Source: Streptomyces liangshanensis (GTDB lineage: Bacteria > Actinomycetota > Actinomycetes > Streptomycetales > Streptomycetaceae). Taken from it: DNA of 64,000 nucleotides. A program made the position numbers and the translations under genes. Within the stretch, counting starts at the first letter, position 1. Each line of letters begins with the position of its first letter. The stretch spans positions 1,674,001-1,738,000 of the forward strand of contig NZ_CP050177.1 of assembly GCF_011694815.1 (NCBI RefSeq). Direction: 5' to 3'. Positions 52,041 to 61,219 of the stretch are shown in pieces. The notes beneath the pieces are model-generated. The model worked only from the letters and a program-made list of their open reading frames with translations. It was not told the origin of the DNA and did not search any database.

Positions 52041-52807
52041 GCCCGGTCTCCCAACAGGTCGGCGAGGTCGTCCACGACCACAGTCGCGCCGTGGCGTTTC
52101 AGGGCGTCCGCCTGGCCGGTGCGGTTCACCCCGATGACAAAGCCGAAGCCGCCGGTGCGGCCGGCGTCCATGCCGGCGAGGGCGTCCTCGAAGACGGCCG
52201 CGTGGGCCGGGTCGACGCCGAGGGCGCGGGCGGCGGCGAGGAAGGTGTCGGGGTGGGGCTTGCCCGCGAGGTGCTGCTCGTGGGCGACCCCGGCGTCGAT
52301 CCGTACCTCGAACAGGTCCTCGATGCCGGCGCCGATCAGGACGTCACGGCAGTTGGCGCTGGAGGAGACCACGGCCCGGTGGATCCCTGCGGCCTCGACG
52401 GCGCGGACGAAGCGGACCGAGCCCGGGTACGCCTCGACGCCCTTGGTCCTGATGTCCTGGAGGAGGAGGTCGTTCTTCCGCTCGCCGAGGCTGCGGACGG
52501 TGTCGCGGTCCGGCGGGTCACCGGCGCTCCCCTCGGGCAGCTCGATGCCGCGCGAGGCGAGGAAGGAGCGGACCCCGTCGGCCCTCGGCAGCCCGTCCAC
52601 GTACTCGTCGTAGTCGGCGACCTTGTCGAAGGGGCGGTAGCCGGGGCCGTCCCGCCGCTCCAGGAAGCCGTCGAACGTGGTCTTCCAGGCCGTCGCGTGC
52701 AGGGCCGCGGTGGGGGTGAGGACGCCGTCGAGGTCGAAGAGGCAGGCCTCGATGTGGGCGGGGATGCCGAGGCCGGGAGCCCGGTCGGGGGATTCGTCTG
52801 TGCTCAT
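52037..52807 (-). CDS. HAD hydrolase, beta-phosphoglucomutase-like
   Basis: 256 aa. Motif I is CLFDLDGVLTPT (both Asp present), motif II VVSSSANC, motif III Lys in AGKPHPDTFL, and motif IV VFEDALAGMDAG. This order with the cap (TFDGFLERRDGPGY) is the beta-phosphoglucomutase subfamily, though simple phosphatase activity cannot be excluded. It is the first gene of a two-gene operon with GH65 (ATGA overlap), completing phosphorolysis of an alpha-glucoside to glucose-6-phosphate. The ATG at 52807 follows GAAGGG. Confidence 0.9.
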   Translation of the reverse strand: MSTDESPDRAPGLGIPAHIEACLFDLDGVLTPTAALHATAWKTTFDGFLERRDGPGYRPFDKVADYDEYVDGLPRADGVRSFLASRGIELPEGSAGDPPDRDTVRSLGERKNDLLLQDIRTKGVEAYPGSVRFVRAVEAAGIHRAVVSSSANCRDVLIGAGIEDLFEVRIDAGVAHEQHLAGKPHPDTFLAAARALGVDPAHAAVFEDALAGMDAGRTGGFGFVIGVNRTGQADALKRHGATVVVDDLADLLGDRA

Positions 52808-52863
52808 GGTCGCTGCCCTTCGGACGAAGCGGTCACCAGGAATGGCCCGGCCGGCGGCGGTCG

Positions 52864-53271
52864 TCACCAGGCGTAGATGCGGGTGATGATCTCCTGCCGG
52901 GCCACCAGGTCGGGGCCGGGGAAACTGACCATCACCGGGACGTCGCTGGGATCACGCCCCTCCACCCAGTCGAACCCGTCGGCGTGACCGGTGGTGACGT
53001 GGGCCTCCCGCTTTCTCAGGATCTCCTCGCAGCGCCGCAGCTCCTCGGCGTCGGCGGCCGTCCAGATCATGCACTGGAGGCCGATACCGCCGAGCGTGTG
53101 AGGGGCGTTGGATCCGAGGGCCCGCAGATAGAGCTGACAGCCCGACTCGGCGTCGACCATGAGGGCCGCCGTGGTGGTCCGCTGCGTGACCTCCAGCCCC
53201 AGCAGGTCCCGGTAGAAGCTCGCGGACTCGTCGAGGTCGAACACGTACAGCACGCAGGACGCCAGCTTCAT
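52864..53271 (-). CDS. VOC-family (glyoxalase-like) protein
   Basis: 135 aa, one pair of beta-alpha-beta-beta-beta modules: LASCVLYVFDLDESASFYRD, then LLGLEVTQ, and a second module ending in VMVSFPGPDLVARQE. VOC proteins bind metals and act as glyoxalases, dioxygenases or resistance proteins; no specific role can be read here. The ATG at 53271 follows GGTGG. It is divergent from htpX. Confidence 0.85.
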   Translation of the reverse strand: MKLASCVLYVFDLDESASFYRDLLGLEVTQRTTTAALMVDAESGCQLYLRALGSNAPHTLGGIGLQCMIWTAADAEELRRCEEILRKREAHVTTGHADGFDWVEGRDPSDVPVMVSFPGPDLVARQEIITRIYAW

Positions 53272-53395
53272 GAGAACCACCGTACGCCGGGCCCACCTGT
53301 CCCGCTCGACCCTTGCACCCGCTTATGCGGCACTTATTCGGTTTCGGCGCGGAAGGAGCAGAATGAGGGAAGGAACAGCCCCTTGGAGGCGCACG

Positions 53396-54304
53396 ATGAC
53401 CCGTACCCGCTCCCGCTACTCGCCGGACCGCGGGCTGACCACGCGCATGGTGTCGACCATGTTCCTGATCGGTCTGCTCTACGTGGTCCTCGTGGGTGTG
53501 CTGATCGCGCTCCTCAAGGGCGCGTGGCCCCTCATCCTGATCGTCGCGGGCGCTCTGTTCATCGCGCAGTTCTGGTTCAGCGACCGGATAGCCGCCTTCG
53601 GCATGGGCGCGCGCGAGGTGACCCCGGAGGAGGCTCCGGAGCTGCACGGCGCCATCGACCGGATCTGCGCGCTGGCCGACATGCCGAAGCCCCGCGTGGC
53701 CATCTCGCGCAGCGACATCCCGAACGCCTTCGCCACCGGCCGCAACGAGCGCACCGCGCTGGTGTGCGCCACCACCGGGCTCCTGCGCAGGCTGGAGCCC
53801 GAGGAGCTGGAGGGGGTGCTCGCGCACGAGATGTCGCACGTGGCGCACCGCGACGTGGCCGTCATGACCATCGCCTCGTTCCTGGGGGTCCTCGCCGGTG
53901 TCATCACCCGGATCGCGTTGTGGAGCGGGGTCAGCCGCAGCAGCCGGGACGCGGGCCCCGCCGGCCTGGCGATCATGCTGATCCCGCTGGCCAGCGCGGT
54001 CGTGTACGTGCTCGGCTTCCTGCTGACCCGGATGCTGTCCCGCTACCGCGAGCTGTCCGCCGACCGTACGGCCGCGCTGCTCACCGGCCGCCCCTCGGCC
54101 CTCGCCTCCGCCCTCACCAAGGTGAGCGGCAGCATGGCGCGGATCCCGACGGAGGACCTGCGGAAGGCGGAGCCGTACAACGCCTTCTTCTTCGCTCCCG
54201 CCTTCTCCTCGAAGGCCAGCCTGGGCCGGCTGTTCTCGTCGCACCCGACGCTGGAACAGCGCCTGGAGCAGCTGGCGCGGATCTCCACCGAGCTGGGCCG
54301 GTAA
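53396..54304 (+). CDS. htpX: HtpX-family M48 membrane metalloprotease
   Basis: 302 aa. Two N-terminal membrane segments (MFLIGLLYVVLVGVLIALL; LILIVAGALFIAQFWF), the zinc motif HEMSH in VLAHEMSHVAHRD at about residue 145, two further hydrophobic segments, and the third ligand in SRYRELSADRTAA. HtpX degrades misfolded membrane proteins. The following gene encodes PspAB; in actinomycetes the two typically form an envelope-stress pair. The ATG at 53396 has TTGGAGG upstream. Confidence 0.93.
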   Translation: MTRTRSRYSPDRGLTTRMVSTMFLIGLLYVVLVGVLIALLKGAWPLILIVAGALFIAQFWFSDRIAAFGMGAREVTPEEAPELHGAIDRICALADMPKPRVAISRSDIPNAFATGRNERTALVCATTGLLRRLEPEELEGVLAHEMSHVAHRDVAVMTIASFLGVLAGVITRIALWSGVSRSSRDAGPAGLAIMLIPLASAVVYVLGFLLTRMLSRYRELSADRTAALLTGRPSALASALTKVSGSMARIPTEDLRKAEPYNAFFFAPAFSSKASLGRLFSSHPTLEQRLEQLARISTELGR

Positions 54305-54375
54305 GGCCCCCGGACGCGGGCCGGTGAGGCCCCGGACGCCCTGGACACATCAGCATCGTCGGAGGAGTTGGTCCC

Positions 54376-54981
54376 GTGGGTCTGCTCGACACCATCCTCG
54401 GCCGCAGCAAGCCGGTCCGTCCCGATCTCGACCAGCTCTTCGCCCTGCCGTCCGCCGCGATCACCCTCCAGGCGGGCGCGGGCTTCACGCCCACCGGCCT
54501 CGGGTCGGTGTGTTTCGCGGGCGTCGAGGGCGGGAGCTTCGCGCGGATCCGGGAGGACGTACGGGAACTGCTGGACGCCGACACCGCCCGGGGCGGCCAC
54601 CCCGTGGAGTTCAGCCAGGACGCGTACGGCTACACCTGGCTGCTCGCCCGGCAGCCGGCCGACGACCTCGCCGCCCTCGTGAACGACCTCCACACGGTGA
54701 ACACGCTGCTCCAGGACGGCGGCTTCGGGCCGCAGCTGCTCTGTTCGCTGGTGGGCTTCAAGGATCCCGAGGACCGGCCGCTCGCGCTGGTCTACCTGTA
54801 CAAGCGCGGCACGTTCTACCCGTTCGCGCCGCTGCCCGGCACCGCCGAGAAGCGGGACAGCCAGCGGGAACTCCAGGTCAAGGCGGTGATCGGGGACGAC
54901 CTGCGGATGGAGGCCGATCTGAGCCGCTGGTTCCCGGTCTGGGGTGCGCCGGGGCTGGCCGTCAGCCCGTCCGGCGAGTGA
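54376..54981 (+). CDS. pspAB: PspA-associated protein PspAB
   Basis: 201 aa, starting GTG (MGLLDTILGRSKPVRPDLDQ), with AITLQAGAGFTPTGLGSVCF and SLVGFKDPEDRPLALVYLYK, the signature of the actinobacterial PspAB family found next to htpX and associated with the PspA phage-shock response. Biochemical function unknown. It lies 71 nt after htpX with GGAGGAG before the start, likely the same operon. The last 20 nt overlap the end of the convergent membrane-protein gene. Confidence 0.88.
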   Translation: MGLLDTILGRSKPVRPDLDQLFALPSAAITLQAGAGFTPTGLGSVCFAGVEGGSFARIREDVRELLDADTARGGHPVEFSQDAYGYTWLLARQPADDLAALVNDLHTVNTLLQDGGFGPQLLCSLVGFKDPEDRPLALVYLYKRGTFYPFAPLPGTAEKRDSQRELQVKAVIGDDLRMEADLSRWFPVWGAPGLAVSPSGE

Positions 54982-55363
54982 GGACCAGCCGGGGGCCGGT
55001 GTCGTGCCCAAGGGTGCCGGTGCGGGTGGCCGCGTCGGCCGCGGCGGTCAGCGCCCGGTCCAGGAACCGCAGGCGGCTCCGGTTGCGCCGGCGCTCGCAG
55101 GTCGCCCAGCTGCCGAACGCGATCCCGAACACCAGCATGAGCAGCGCCGTGGACCACAGCCCTTCGAGGGCCCACAGGACCGGGGGCACCGCGAGGGCGA
55201 GGACCAGGGCGGCGAACAGCCACGGCCGGCTCTCCAGCCGGCGCCGCCGGTCCGCCACCAGTCTGCGCAGCGCGTCCCGTTCGCCCGGGTCCCCGGGGAT
55301 CCTGCCGCGCACCAGGTTGCGTTCCGCGTTCCTGCGCTCCCGCCACCGCTGTGTCCCGTACAC
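54962..55363 (-). CDS. Small membrane protein with two transmembrane helices
   Basis: 133 aa. An Arg/Glu-rich N-terminus (YGTQRWRERRNAERNLVRGR) is followed by two hydrophobic segments (PWLFAALVLALAVPPVLWAL; STALLMLVFGIAFGSWA) and a basic tail. No family recognised. The GTG at 55363 has GAGGGGAG upstream. It overlaps the pspAB 3' end by 20 nt in convergent orientation. Confidence 0.65.
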   Translation of the reverse strand: MYGTQRWRERRNAERNLVRGRIPGDPGERDALRRLVADRRRRLESRPWLFAALVLALAVPPVLWALEGLWSTALLMLVFGIAFGSWATCERRRNRSRLRFLDRALTAAADAATRTGTLGHDTGPRLVLTRRTG

Positions 55364-55426
55364 GTCCGCGCACTCCCCTCGGCCTCGGGTGGGTCGTGTA
55401 CGGCGGGTACCCCCGAATTGCCCGGA

Positions 55427-55500
55427 CAAGCACGGACAGGAACTGACAGGCACAGGTAGGCGCGGATAGGCGCGGATAGGCGCGGATAGGGCCGTGCTTG
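55427..55500. repeat. 10-bp tandem repeat enclosed by a 9-bp inverted repeat
   Basis: Three exact consecutive copies of CGCGGATAGG (55461-55490), preceded by a partial copy (CACAGGTAGG). They are flanked by CAAGCACGG (55427-55435) and CCGTGCTTG (55492-55500). The structure lies between the divergent promoters of the membrane-protein gene and the GHKL ATPase gene. Confidence 0.75.
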
Positions 55501-55629
55501 CGCCAAAGGTCCCGTGGGACAAGAGGCACAGGTCCCCCTCGCTGCGGCCCGGGGCCCCTTGTCCGGGCCTTCACGCTCCGTAAGGTTGAAAGCAGAAGTG
55601 TTACGTGTCCCTCGATCGGACCTACCGTC

Positions 55630-56142
55630 GTGTTCGAACCCACCGGCTCCACCTCGTGGCGTATCGCACTCCCGCACACCGCGGCGGCCGTGCCCATGGC
55701 CCGCGCCCTGATCCGGACGGCCCTGCTGGACCTGCGGGCGCCGGCCGACAGCGACGTCGCGGAACTGCTCACCGCGGAACTCGTCGCCAACGCGGTGAAG
55801 CACACGGAGGGCGACGGGATCGAACTGGTGGTGGAGCTGCTCCCGACCGGCTGCCAGGTGGAGGTGCACGACCGCGATCCCGGGCCGCCGCGCGACGTCA
55901 CGCTCCCCTGGCCGCCCGTCGAGCCCGATCCGTGGTCGGAGAGCGGGCGCGGCCTGCTGCTGATCAGCACGCTCAGCTCGGACTGCGGGCACCGGATCAC
56001 CGAGCAGGGCAAGGCCGTCTGGTTCACGCTCCCCGTGCACGAGGCCGGGGTCGAGGTCCACGAGGTGTCGGGCCCGGCGCGGGAGCGCCCGGCCCGGGAA
56101 AGCCTGGCGGCGTGCGAGGAGCCGTCCTGCCCGGGCCTGTGA
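55630..56142 (+). CDS. GHKL-type ATP-binding protein (anti-sigma/regulatory kinase)
   Basis: 170 aa, one HATPase_c domain of the RsbW/SpoIIAB type: N-box ELVANAVKHTEG, G1 DRDPGPP, and G2 ESGRGLLLISTL. Streptomycetes carry dozens of such proteins, which control alternative sigma factors or anti-anti-sigma partners. No partner gene is adjacent. The GTG at 55630 gives the usual family start (FEPTGSTSWRIALPHT); a longer start is possible. Confidence 0.85.
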   Translation: MFEPTGSTSWRIALPHTAAAVPMARALIRTALLDLRAPADSDVAELLTAELVANAVKHTEGDGIELVVELLPTGCQVEVHDRDPGPPRDVTLPWPPVEPDPWSESGRGLLLISTLSSDCGHRITEQGKAVWFTLPVHEAGVEVHEVSGPARERPARESLAACEEPSCPGL

Positions 56143-56178
56143 GCCCCGCGCCGCCCGGCCGCCCGGACGGACCGCCCC

Positions 56179-57186
56179 TCATGACGCGTCGGCCAGGGTG
56201 GCGACCAGGACCGCCTTGATCGTGTGCAGCCGGTTCTCGGCCTCGTCGAAGACCACCGAGTGCGGCGACTCGAAGACCTCGTCCGTGACCTCCAGCTCCG
56301 TCAGCCCGTGCCGCTCGTGGATCTCCCGCGCGACGGTCGTGCCCAGGTCGTGGAAGGCCGGCAGGCAGTGGAGGAACTTCACGTCGGGGTTCCCGGTCGC
56401 GCGCAGCACGTCCATGGTCACCGCGTACGGGCGCAGGGCCGTGATCCGTACGTCCCACACCTCCTTCGGCTCCCCCATCGACACCCAGACGTCCGTCGCC
56501 ACGAAGTCCGCGCCGGGCAGCCCCTCCGCGATGTCCTCGGTGAGGGTCAGCCGGGCCCCGCTGACCTCGGCGGCCTTCCGCGCCAGGGTGAGGACGCCCT
56601 CGGCGGGCCAGTACTCGCGCGGCGCCACGATCCGTACGTCCATGCCGAGCAGCGCGCCGGTGACGAGGTACGAGTTGCCCATGTTGAAGCGGGCGTCGCC
56701 GAGGTAGGCGAAGGCGATCTCGTCCAGGGGCTTGTCGCTGTGCTCCGTCATCGTGAGCAGGTCCGCGAGCATCTGGGTGGGGTGCCAGTCGTCGGTGAGG
56801 CCGTTCAGGACGGGGACGCCCGCGTGCGCGGCGAGTTCTTCCACGGTCTCCTGGGCGTCGCCGCGGAACTCGATCGCGTCGTACATCCGGCCGAGGACCC
56901 GCGCGGTGTCCTTCGGCGACTCCTTCTGCCCGATGTGCGAGCCGGCCGGGTCGATGTACGTCGTGGAGGCGCCCTGGTCGGCGGCCGCCACCTCGAAGGC
57001 GCACCGGGTGCGCGTCGAGGACTTCTCGAAGATCAGCGCGATGTTCTTCCCACGCAGGCGCTGGACCTCGGCGCCCGCCTTCTTGGCGGCCTTGAGCTCG
57101 GCGGCGAGGGCGACCAGGCCGCGGAACTCGTCCGCCGTGAAGTCCAGCTCCTTGATGAAGTGGCGGCCTGCGAGGTGTATCGCCAT
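56179..57186 (-). CDS. arcB: Ornithine carbamoyltransferase (probably catabolic)
   Basis: 335 aa. The carbamoyl-phosphate loop is [10 protein letters not shown], with HPTQ in [14 protein letters not shown] and the ornithine-site HCLPAFHD. It interconverts ornithine plus carbamoyl phosphate and citrulline. The gene lies directly downstream of arginine deiminase on the same strand, so a catabolic role in the arginine deiminase pathway is likely; sequence alone does not separate it from biosynthetic ArgF. No carbamate kinase or antiporter gene is in the window. The ATG at 57186 has AGGAG 7 nt upstream and its own AT-rich leader. Confidence 0.95.
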   Translation of the reverse strand: MAIHLAGRHFIKELDFTADEFRGLVALAAELKAAKKAGAEVQRLRGKNIALIFEKSSTRTRCAFEVAAADQGASTTYIDPAGSHIGQKESPKDTARVLGRMYDAIEFRGDAQETVEELAAHAGVPVLNGLTDDWHPTQMLADLLTMTEHSDKPLDEIAFAYLGDARFNMGNSYLVTGALLGMDVRIVAPREYWPAEGVLTLARKAAEVSGARLTLTEDIAEGLPGADFVATDVWVSMGEPKEVWDVRITALRPYAVTMDVLRATGNPDVKFLHCLPAFHDLGTTVAREIHERHGLTELEVTDEVFESPHSVVFDEAENRLHTIKAVLVATLADAS

Positions 57187-57320
57187 GGGACTGCTCCTGA
57201 ACGAGAAACGAGAAGAGGCTGGAACTATATACGACGGGCCGTATTGCTATACAGGGAGTTGATTCGGGATGGCCTCCGGGTGGACCCGGGCGGCGTCGCA
57301 CCCCGTGGAAGGCGCCGCGC
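57187..57320 (-). promoter_or_regulatory. AT-rich leader before arcB with possible ArgR-type site
   Basis: The minus strand contains GTATAGCAATAC (57243-57254), a small palindrome, followed closely by CGTATATAGTTCC, which could hold a -10 box (TATAGT). In this GC-rich genome the AT stretch stands out and suggests a separate promoter for arcB, possibly bound by ArgR. Exact boxes are uncertain. Confidence 0.3.
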
Positions 57321-58556
57321 TCAGTGGACGGCGTCGCGCTGGATCGGGCAGCTCATGCAGCGGGGCCCGCCCCGCCCCCGCCCCAGCTCGCTGCCGCGGA
57401 TCTCGATCACCTCGATGCCCTGCCGGCGCAGATGGCTGTTGGTGGTGACGTTGCGTTCGTAGGCGACGACCACCCCGGGCTCCACCGCCAGTACGTTGCA
57501 CCCGTCGTCCCACTGCTCGCGCGCCGCCGCGTGCACGTCCTGCACGGCGGTCAGGACGCGGATCCGGTCCAGGCCCAGCGCCGCCGCGATCGCGCGGTGC
57601 ATGTGCTCCGGCGGGTGGTCGGTGACCTTCAGCTCGTTGCCGCCGCTGCCCGGTTCGATGGTGTACGAGCGCAGCATGCCGAGGCCCGCGTACTGGGTGA
57701 AGGTGTCGGCGTCGACCATCGTCATCACCGTGTCCAGGTGCATGAAGGCCCGGTGCTTGGGCATGTCGAGCGCCACGATCGTGGTGGCGGACCCGGCCGC
57801 GAACAGGCCGCGGGCCAGCATCTCCACGGCCTGCGGGGTGGTGCGCTCGCTCATCCCGATCAGGACGGCGCCGTGCCCGAGGACCAGGACGTCACCGCCC
57901 TCGATCGTGGACGGGTAGTCGTCCTGCCCCTCCGACCAGTGGTGGAAGGGGCCGGCCGCCGGGTCCGTGAAGAGCGGGTGGTGCTTGTAGATCGCCTCGA
58001 AGTGCACGGTCTCGCGCTGCCGGGCGGGCCAGCGCATCGCGTTGATGGACACCCCGTCGTAGATCCACGCCGAGGTGTCCCGGGTGAAGAGGTGGTTGGG
58101 CAGCGGGTCGAGGAGGAAGTCGTCCGGCTCCATCACGTGGAACCGGACCGACGTCGGCTCCGCGTGCCGCTCCAGGAACTCCCGCTTGGTCATCCCGCCG
58201 ACCAGCGCCGCCACCAGCTCCGCCGTCGGGAGCGCGTCGAAGACGCCCCTGAGGTGGTCGGTGGCGAGCGGACCGTACTCCTTCTCGTCGAAGACCCGGT
58301 CCAGCACGAGCCGCCGGGCGGGCGGCAGCTCCAGCGACTCCCGCAGCAGGTCACCGAAGAGGTGCACCTCCACCCCGCGCTCGCGCAGCACGGCCGCGAA
58401 CCCGTCGTGCTCCTCCTGGGCCCGGCGCACCCACAGGACGTCGTCGAAGAGCAGCGCGTCCTTGTTGCCCGGCGTCAGGCGCTTCAGCTCCAGGTCGGGG
58501 CGGTGCAGTATGACGCGGCGCAGCCGCCCGGTCTCGGAGTCGACATGGAATCCCAT
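57321..58556 (-). CDS. arcA: Arginine deiminase
   Basis: 411 aa. It begins [20 protein letters not shown]. Conserved substrate/catalytic segments are [39 protein letters not shown] and the C-terminal nucleophile loop [12 protein letters not shown]. It hydrolyses arginine to citrulline and ammonia. With the adjacent carbamoyltransferase it forms the first two steps of fermentative arginine use. The ATG at 58556 was selected over an upstream extension because the family starts here. Confidence 0.95.
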   Translation of the reverse strand: MGFHVDSETGRLRRVILHRPDLELKRLTPGNKDALLFDDVLWVRRAQEEHDGFAAVLRERGVEVHLFGDLLRESLELPPARRLVLDRVFDEKEYGPLATDHLRGVFDALPTAELVAALVGGMTKREFLERHAEPTSVRFHVMEPDDFLLDPLPNHLFTRDTSAWIYDGVSINAMRWPARQRETVHFEAIYKHHPLFTDPAAGPFHHWSEGQDDYPSTIEGGDVLVLGHGAVLIGMSERTTPQAVEMLARGLFAAGSATTIVALDMPKHRAFMHLDTVMTMVDADTFTQYAGLGMLRSYTIEPGSGGNELKVTDHPPEHMHRAIAAALGLDRIRVLTAVQDVHAAAREQWDDGCNVLAVEPGVVVAYERNVTTNSHLRRQGIEVIEIRGSELGRGRGGPRCMSCPIQRDAVH

Positions 58557-58657
58557 GTCCCCATCCTCACCGCACGGCGCGCCGTTCACGCGACGAACGC
58601 ACCACCGTCCGCCGAATCGCGGGCCATGTCACAGCGCCGGCCCGGCCCCGGCCCGGG

Positions 58658-61219
58658 TCACAGCCGCGGGTCCACCGGTTCCGACTCCAGCGCCAGCACC
58701 GCGAAGACGGCTTCGTGGACGCGCCACAGCGGCTCCCCCTCGGCGAGCCGGTCCAGGGCCTCCAGGCCGAGGGCGTACTCCCGCAGCGCCAGCGACCGCT
58801 TGTGGCCGAGGAACCGGTTCCGCAGGCGGGCCAGGTTCTCCGGCCGGGTGTACTCGGGGCCGTAGATGATCCGCAGGTACTCCCGGCCGCGCACCTTGAT
58901 GCCCGGCTGCACGAGCCGCCCCTTGTCGTCCTTGGCGAGTGCCTGGAGCGGCTTGACGACCATGCCCTCGCCGCCGCGCCCGGTCATCTCCAGCCACCAG
59001 TCGGTGCCGGAGCGGACCGACTCCTCGTCGCCGGTGTCGACGACGAGCCGCCGGGTGACCTGGAGCAGACCCGTCGGGTCGTGCTCGACCAGCCGGTCCA
59101 GCCAGGCGAGCTGCTGGTCGTGCGGGACGGCGGCGAGGCTGCGGCCCCGTACCGCGAGCAGTTGGAACGGCGCGAGCCGCGCGCCCTCCAGGCCGTCCGT
59201 GGTCCAGCAGTAGCGCCGGTACGCCTCCGTGAACGCGGCCGCGTCGTCCGCCCGTTCGCGCTGGGCCGCCAGCAGGCCGCCCGCGTCGACGCCCCGGGCC
59301 ACGGCGGCCTCCAGCGCCTGGGTGACGGCGGGGAAGGCTGCGCCCGCGGCGGCGCCCACCGCCGCGTACTGGGTGCGGAGCAGTCCGGTGGCCTTGAGCG
59401 ACCAGGGCATCAGCTCGGCGTCCAGCAGCAGCCAGTCGGTGTCGAGTTCCTGCCAGAGCCCGGCGGCGGTGACGGCGGTACGCAGCCGCTCCAGCACCTC
59501 CTCGGTGACCGCGGGGTCGTCGAAGAAGGGCCGGCCGGTACGGGTGTGGAGCGCGCCCGTCGGTCCGCGCACCCCGAAGCGCGCCTCGGCGGCGGCCGCG
59601 TCGCGGCAGACCAGGGCGACGGCCCGCGAGCCCATGTGCTTCTCCTCGCACACGACGCGGGTGACGCCGTCGGAGCGGTACTGCGCGAAGGCCTGGGCCG
59701 GGTGCTCCAGGTAGCCGTCCTCGTCGGACGTCGCGGTGGGCGACATCGTCGGCGGGAGGTAGCCGAGCAGCCGGGGGTCGACGGCGAAGCGGCTCATGAC
59801 CTCCAGGGCCGCCGCCGCGTTCTCCTCCCGTACCGCGAGCCGCCCCATGAGGCGGGTCTCCACGATCCGCTTGCCGTGCACGTCGGCGAGGTCGAGCGGC
59901 CGGCCCTCCCGGCCGCCCGGCGCCTCGGTGACGAGCGGCTTGACCGGCTCGTACCAGACCCGCTCGGCCGGTACGTCGACCAGTTCGCGTTCGGGCCAGC
60001 GCAGCGCGGTCATCTTCCCGCCGAAGACCGCGCCGGTGTCCAGGCAGATGGTGTTGTTGATCCACGAGGTGTTCGGCACCGGGGTGTGGCCGTAGACGAC
60101 GGCCGCGCGGCCCCGGTAGTCCTCGGCCCACGGGTAGCGCACGGGCAGGCCGAACTCGTCGGTCTCGCCGGTGGTGTCGCCGTACAGCGCGTGCGAGCGC
60201 ACCCGGCCCGAGGTGCGGCCGTGGTACTTCTCGGGCAGGCCGGCGTGGCAGACGACCAGCTTGCCGCCGTCCAGGACGTAGTGGCTGACCAGGCCGTCGA
60301 TGAACTGCCGCACCTCGGCGCGGAACGTGTCGTCCTCCTTCTCCAGCTGCTCGATCGTCTCGGCGAGTCCGTGGGTGTGCTGGACGTTGCGTCCCTTGAG
60401 CCAGCGGCCGAGCTTGTTCTCGTGGTTGCCGGGCACGCAGAGCGCGTCGCCGGACGCGACCATGCCCATGACGCGGCGCAGCACGCCGGGGCTGTCGGGG
60501 CCGCGGTCGACGAGGTCGCCGACGAAGACGGCCGTACGGCCCCCGGGGTGGTGTCCGTCCACGTAACCGAGGGTGCCGAGCAGGGTGTCCAGCTCGGAGC
60601 GGCAGCCGTGGACGTCACCGATGATGTCGAAGGGGCCGGTGAGGTGTCTGAGGTCGTTGTAACGGCGTTCGAGGACGATCTCGGCGTCCGCCACCTCCTG
60701 CTCGCTGCGGAGCAGGTGCACCTTGCGGAAGCCTTCGCGTTCGAGGCCGCGCAGGGAGCGGCGCAGTTCGTTCCGGTGCCGCTTGATCACGTGGCGGGGC
60801 ATGCCGGCGCGGTCGGGGCGGACGGCGTTGCGCGCGGCGCAGACCTCTTCGGGCAGGTCGAGGACGATCGCGATGGGCAGCACGTCGTGCTCCCTGGCGA
60901 TCTGCACGAGCTGGCGGCGGCTCCCCGCCTGGACGTTGGTGGCGTCCACGACGGTGAGGCGGCCGGCCGCGAGGCGCTTGCCCACGATGTAGTGCAGGAC
61001 GTCGAAGGCGTCGCCGCTGGCGCTCTGGTCGTTCTCGTCGTCGGCGACGAGGCCGCGGCAGAAGTCCGAGGAGACGATCTCGGTGGGCTTGAAGTGGCGG
61101 GCGGCGAAGGTGGACTTGCCGGAGCCGGTGGCGCCGACGAGGACGACGAGGGACAGGTCGGTCACCGGGAGGGTCCGCCGGGCGGCGGTGGCGGTGCGGT
61201 CGGTCGTGGTGCCGCTCAT
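58658..61219 (-). CDS. pnkp: Bacterial Pnkp: polynucleotide kinase-phosphatase-ligase
   Basis: 853 aa, three modules. Kinase: Walker A VGATGSGKSTFAARHF near residue 30. Binuclear metallophosphoesterase: DIIGDVHGC, FVGDLVDRGPDS, GNHENK and GHTPVPN between about 190 and 420. Adenylyltransferase/ligase: VVCEEKHMGSRAV with the nucleophilic Lys near 540, and GGEGMVVKP. It repairs RNA cut by ribotoxins: it heals 5'-OH and 2',3'-cyclic phosphate ends and, with Hen1, seals them. The ATG at 61219 overlaps the hen1 stop by 4 nt, consistent with the stable Pnkp-Hen1 complex. Confidence 0.96.
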   Translation of the reverse strand: MSGTTTDRTATAARRTLPVTDLSLVVLVGATGSGKSTFAARHFKPTEIVSSDFCRGLVADDENDQSASGDAFDVLHYIVGKRLAAGRLTVVDATNVQAGSRRQLVQIAREHDVLPIAIVLDLPEEVCAARNAVRPDRAGMPRHVIKRHRNELRRSLRGLEREGFRKVHLLRSEQEVADAEIVLERRYNDLRHLTGPFDIIGDVHGCRSELDTLLGTLGYVDGHHPGGRTAVFVGDLVDRGPDSPGVLRRVMGMVASGDALCVPGNHENKLGRWLKGRNVQHTHGLAETIEQLEKEDDTFRAEVRQFIDGLVSHYVLDGGKLVVCHAGLPEKYHGRTSGRVRSHALYGDTTGETDEFGLPVRYPWAEDYRGRAAVVYGHTPVPNTSWINNTICLDTGAVFGGKMTALRWPERELVDVPAERVWYEPVKPLVTEAPGGREGRPLDLADVHGKRIVETRLMGRLAVREENAAAALEVMSRFAVDPRLLGYLPPTMSPTATSDEDGYLEHPAQAFAQYRSDGVTRVVCEEKHMGSRAVALVCRDAAAAEARFGVRGPTGALHTRTGRPFFDDPAVTEEVLERLRTAVTAAGLWQELDTDWLLLDAELMPWSLKATGLLRTQYAAVGAAAGAAFPAVTQALEAAVARGVDAGGLLAAQRERADDAAAFTEAYRRYCWTTDGLEGARLAPFQLLAVRGRSLAAVPHDQQLAWLDRLVEHDPTGLLQVTRRLVVDTGDEESVRSGTDWWLEMTGRGGEGMVVKPLQALAKDDKGRLVQPGIKVRGREYLRIIYGPEYTRPENLARLRNRFLGHKRSLALREYALGLEALDRLAEGEPLWRVHEAVFAVLALESEPVDPRL

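Noticed and set aside
55456..55490. CRISPR array
   Set aside because: The repeat unit is 10 bp in direct tandem without spacers, and no cas genes are present.
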